DNA from: Rhizobium sp. BK196
Lineage (GTDB): Bacteria > Pseudomonadota > Alphaproteobacteria > Rhizobiales > Rhizobiaceae
Direction: 5' to 3'
Assembly: GCF_014193255.1 (NCBI RefSeq)
Contig: NZ_JACHZB010000001.1
Coordinates: 900,018-964,017, forward strand
DNA: 64,000 bases
Positions 63,505-64,000 of the stretch are shown piece after piece (the first letter of the stretch is position 1; each line of letters starts with the position of its first letter). Position numbers and translations under genes: made by a program. Under the pieces are notes generated by a model. The model made no database searches, was not told where the DNA came from, and saw nothing but the letters and a program-made list of their open reading frames with translations.

Positions 63505-64000
63505 TCAGGAAACGGAGGCGACCGAAAGGCAGAGGGCGAATTTTTTGACGAGCCGGCGGTCGAAATGCCCCTCATTGGCTAGCATCCAGGTCAGCGCCTC
63601 CTTCGGGCTCCACGGCGTCTTGTAGGGGCGCGCCGAAGTAACGGCGTCATAGACATCACAAATCGCGGCAAGACGTGCGTGAAGGCTGATATCACCGCGT
63701 GACAGTTTGCGTGGATAACCCTTGCCGTCGATCCGTTCGTGATGATTGAGGCAGACGTCGAGAACGATTTCCGACATGCCCTCCTGGCGCGACAGGATCG
63801 CATGCCCTTTTTCCGGATGGTCACGGATCAACTGGATCTCGTCTTCGCTCAGGCGCCCTTCCTTGTTGAGCACTTCGAGCGGAATTTCGAGCTTGCCGAC
63901 GTCGTGCAATAGACCTGCCGTGCCGAGCGTCTGCACCACGTCCTCATCCAGTCCGAGGTGGCGGCTGAAAAGGACCATCAAAGCACTGACCGAAAGGGAA
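63505..64000 (-). CDS. HD-GYP domain protein (C-terminal part, cut by window edge)
   Basis: The visible 165 residues include the HD-GYP signatures HDVGK and NHHERIDGKGYP, with DVYDAVTSARPYK. Such domains hydrolyse cyclic-di-GMP. The frame is open to the right edge, so the start and any N-terminal sensory domain are outside the window. The stop is near 63505. Confidence 0.9.
   Translation of the reverse strand, partial: SLSVSALMVLFSRHLGLDEDVVQTLGTAGLLHDVGKLEIPLEVLNKEGRLSEDEIQLIRDHPEKGHAILSRQEGMSEIVLDVCLNHHERIDGKGYPRKLSRGDISLHARLAAICDVYDAVTSARPYKTPWSPKEALTWMLANEGHFDRRLVKKFALCLSVASVS

Overview
This is about 64 kb of chromosomal core DNA from an alphaproteobacterium of the Rhizobiaceae, most likely Rhizobium or a close relative. 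The evidence is the fused trpE(G) gene preceded by a 14-residue Trp-Trp-Trp leader, the choXWV choline transporter, a NolR-like ArsR-family regulator, PutA paired with an Lrp-type regulator, a RirA-type iron box, and intergenic repeats of rhizobial character. I see no rRNA, tRNA, CRISPR array, prophage or intact insertion sequence. Nearly all space is coding, and many gene pairs overlap by 4 bases.

Layout. 1-1.0 kb: cytochrome bc1 genes (petB cut by the window edge, petA). 1.2-7.2 kb: a membrane-anchored phosphodiesterase-like protein, two paralogous ABC exporters separated by a divergent ribbon-helix-helix gene, and trmL. 7.4-13.6 kb: a Na/Pi cotransporter, hemF, small conserved proteins, and a coupled DUF1285-NUDIX-CCA tRNA nucleotidyltransferase operon. 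13.8-21.0 kb: a five-gene MoxR/DUF58/BatA-DUF4159/vWA-like/GNAT operon. 21-26.6 kb: GNAT, glutathionyl-hydroquinone reductase, NUDIX, phosphoesterase, a secreted TPR protein, and a sigma/anti-sigma pair. 26.7-30.8 kb: leuA with a candidate leader-peptide attenuator, a BenE-type permease and a ClpP paralogue. 30.9-37.2 kb: GNAT, DUF2076, CDF-queF, a secreted signal-peptidase-like protein, a MarR-GNAT operon with a clear operator, and two small membrane proteins. 37.3-42.1 kb: trpE(G) with its attenuator, then a heme-type TonB receptor behind a RirA-like box. 42.2-51.2 kb: extensin-family protein, fhs, an UPF0114 protein, a duplicated ClpP-fold periplasmic protein, and putA/putR. 51.3-55.6 kb: LuxR-type regulator, PAS protein, DUF2333, an unknown coiled-coil protein, and tdk. 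55.9-64 kb: choXWV, a HugZ-like protein, a NolR-like regulator with two NolR-type boxes, a broken phoX remnant, an omega-aminotransferase, an alpha/beta hydrolase and a truncated HD-GYP gene.

The strongest item outside ordinary gene calling is a 41-codon reading frame upstream of leuA with four consecutive leucine codons. Its promoter is spaced so that transcription would begin at or next to the start codon. The trpE(G) leader in the same window has the same layout. Other points worth following are the two NolR-type boxes, the phoX remnant cut at a terminator, the duplicated ClpP-like protein with lost catalytic residues, and two diverged copies of one two-hairpin intergenic repeat.
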